64,000 nt of DNA. Origin: Actinomadura livida. Lineage in GTDB: Bacteria; Actinomycetota; Actinomycetes; Streptosporangiales; Streptosporangiaceae. The notes under the pieces are model-generated. The model was not told where the DNA came from. It saw nothing but the letters and a program-made list of their open reading frames with translations, and searched no databases. The position numbers and the translations under genes were made by a program. Within the stretch, counting starts at the first letter, position 1; each line of letters starts with the position of its first letter. This document shows positions 63,213-64,000 of this stretch, piece by piece. The stretch spans positions 70,805 to 134,804 of the forward strand of contig NZ_BMRO01000018.1 in assembly GCF_014648675.1 (NCBI RefSeq). Direction: 5' to 3'.

Positions 63213-64000
63213 GTGCCTTCCACGTACCACGAGGTACCGCTTGACCTGTTCCGCAACCAGCCGGCTCTGGCCCCGGAACTCCTCCAAGCGGTATCCGGAA
63301 TCAAACCCCCCGAATACGAACAGATCTCACTCGGATCGGAGACGCTCACCGACTGCAAACCCACCGAATACCGCTGCGACTCGACCGTCCTGCTAGGCGA
63401 TCCGGAACACCCCGACCTCGCGATCGTCGTCGAAGTACAGCTGAGACCGGAGCAACGTAAGCGATACACCTGGCCCGTCTACCTCTCGACCCTCCGAGCC
63501 CGCCGCGAATGCGCGGTGACGCTGCTGGTCCTCTGCCCGAACGAGAGCACGGCGGCCTGGTGCCGCGAACCGATCGAGAGCGGACACCACGCCTGGACTT
63601 TGCGTCCCTGGGCCCTCAGTCTCACCGAGGTCCCCGCCGTCACCGACCCGGACCAGGCCCGCTCCCTCCCGGAACTGGCGGTCCTGAGCACCGTCGCCAA
63701 CGCCGACGGCCCGGAGCAGCGAGCCGTCCTGACGGCCTTCGCCGAGGCCCTGGAGGTCACCGACCGTGACAAGGGCGAGCTGTATCATGACTACGTGCGG
63801 TCACAGCTCTCCCAAGCCGCACGACACTGCCTGGAGGAGATCATGCAAGCGGGCGTCTACGAGTGGCAAAGCGACTTCGCACGCAAACACATCGCCGAAG
63901 GCAAGATCGAAGGCAAGATCGAGGGCAAGATCGAGGGCAAGCTTGAAGGAGAGGCCGAGCTGCTCCTTGTCGTCCTGGAGTCCCGGGGCTTCAAGATCGA
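63213..64000 (+). CDS. Rpn-like/PD-(D/E)xK-family protein, 3' cut by window end
   Basis: 262 codons visible from a GTG at 63213; the stop is beyond the window. The middle, LGDPEHPDLAIVVEVQLRPE, is the E-x-Q nuclease-like motif of Rpn/transposase-like proteins in actinomycetes; LELYHDYVRSQLS-like helices and YEWQSDFARKHIAEG follow, then EGKI repeats. These proteins are linked to recombination or mobile elements, but most are uncharacterised. The repeat tail is often highly variable. Confidence 0.68.
   Translation, partial: MPSTYHEVPLDLFRNQPALAPELLQAVSGIKPPEYEQISLGSETLTDCKPTEYRCDSTVLLGDPEHPDLAIVVEVQLRPEQRKRYTWPVYLSTLRARRECAVTLLVLCPNESTAAWCREPIESGHHAWTLRPWALSLTEVPAVTDPDQARSLPELAVLSTVANADGPEQRAVLTAFAEALEVTDRDKGELYHDYVRSQLSQAARHCLEEIMQAGVYEWQSDFARKHIAEGKIEGKIEGKIEGKLEGEAELLLVVLESRGFKI
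63897..63944 (+). repeat. 12-bp tandem repeat encoding EGKI
   Basis: Four units of GARGGCAAGATC, the last diverged (AAGCTT), give E-G-K-I/L in the C-terminal region of the Rpn-like protein. The unit preserves the frame and forms a charged helix. Confidence 0.85.

Noticed and set aside
63213..64000. Rpn-like protein as evidence of an insertion sequence at the window end
   Set aside because: No terminal inverted repeats or target duplication are visible and the 3' end is outside the window.

Overview
High-GC, gene-dense actinobacterial chromosome. DUF397 and DUF5753 proteins, a PknB-type kinase, F420-type and mycothiol-type enzymes, many GTG starts and many 4-bp ATGA/GTGA overlaps all point to a Thermomonosporaceae-like actinomycete such as Actinomadura; this placement is inference from gene content. 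No rRNA, tRNA, CRISPR array or complete insertion sequence was seen.

Region by region. 1-4 kb: miscellaneous genes (STAS fragment, acetate-type transporter, DinB-fold enzyme, NTF2-like protein, LLM oxidoreductase). 4-14.7 kb: steroid nucleus degradation (IclR regulator, HsaB-like flavin reductase, then an operon of HsaD-like hydrolase, KstD-like dehydrogenase, KshB-like reductase, HsaA-like monooxygenase, HsaC-like extradiol dioxygenase, second flavoprotein dehydrogenase, FadD17-like ligase). 14.8-28.8 kb: unrelated accessory DNA (two-component system, HATPase/DUF397 locus, SepF-like gene, 13E12/HNH protein, kinase, YbaB-like protein, several broken genes). 28.8-40.8 kb: second steroid block (KshA with a small four-cysteine protein and an SDR, second HsaA, KstD, secreted lipase, KstR-like TetR, 3alpha-HSD-like SDR, Hsd4A-like SDR, FadE34-like fused acyl-CoA dehydrogenase). 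41-43.4 kb: DUF234-type ATPase and an NmrA-like protein. 43.4-60.1 kb: third steroid block (acyl-CoA ligase, Liv-type ABC importer with fused permease, OYE-family oxidoreductase, FadD17-like ligase, and an igr-like operon fadE29-chsH2-fadE28-chsH1-ltp2-chsH3). 60.3-64 kb: secreted peptide, secreted HNH nuclease, DoxX, SDR, and an Rpn-like protein cut by the window end.

Together the three blocks cover CoA activation of a short steroid side chain, its beta-oxidation and aldol removal, 3alpha-hydroxyl oxidation, and KstD/Ksh opening followed by HsaABCD cleavage of rings A and B. The enzyme set matches C5/C3 side chains (bile-acid type) and lacks the markers of C8 cholesterol side-chain degradation.

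The most notable signal is regulatory. A 15-bp palindrome, about TCCCGNTSANCGGGA, recurs at the steroid promoters. In eight promoters it begins 44-46 bp upstream of a candidate -10 element, putting its centre near -49, where an activator would bind. This suggests a dedicated steroid regulon under one regulator, with the IclR (4.0 kb) and TetR (36.0 kb) proteins as local candidates, and it does not look like the KstR operator.
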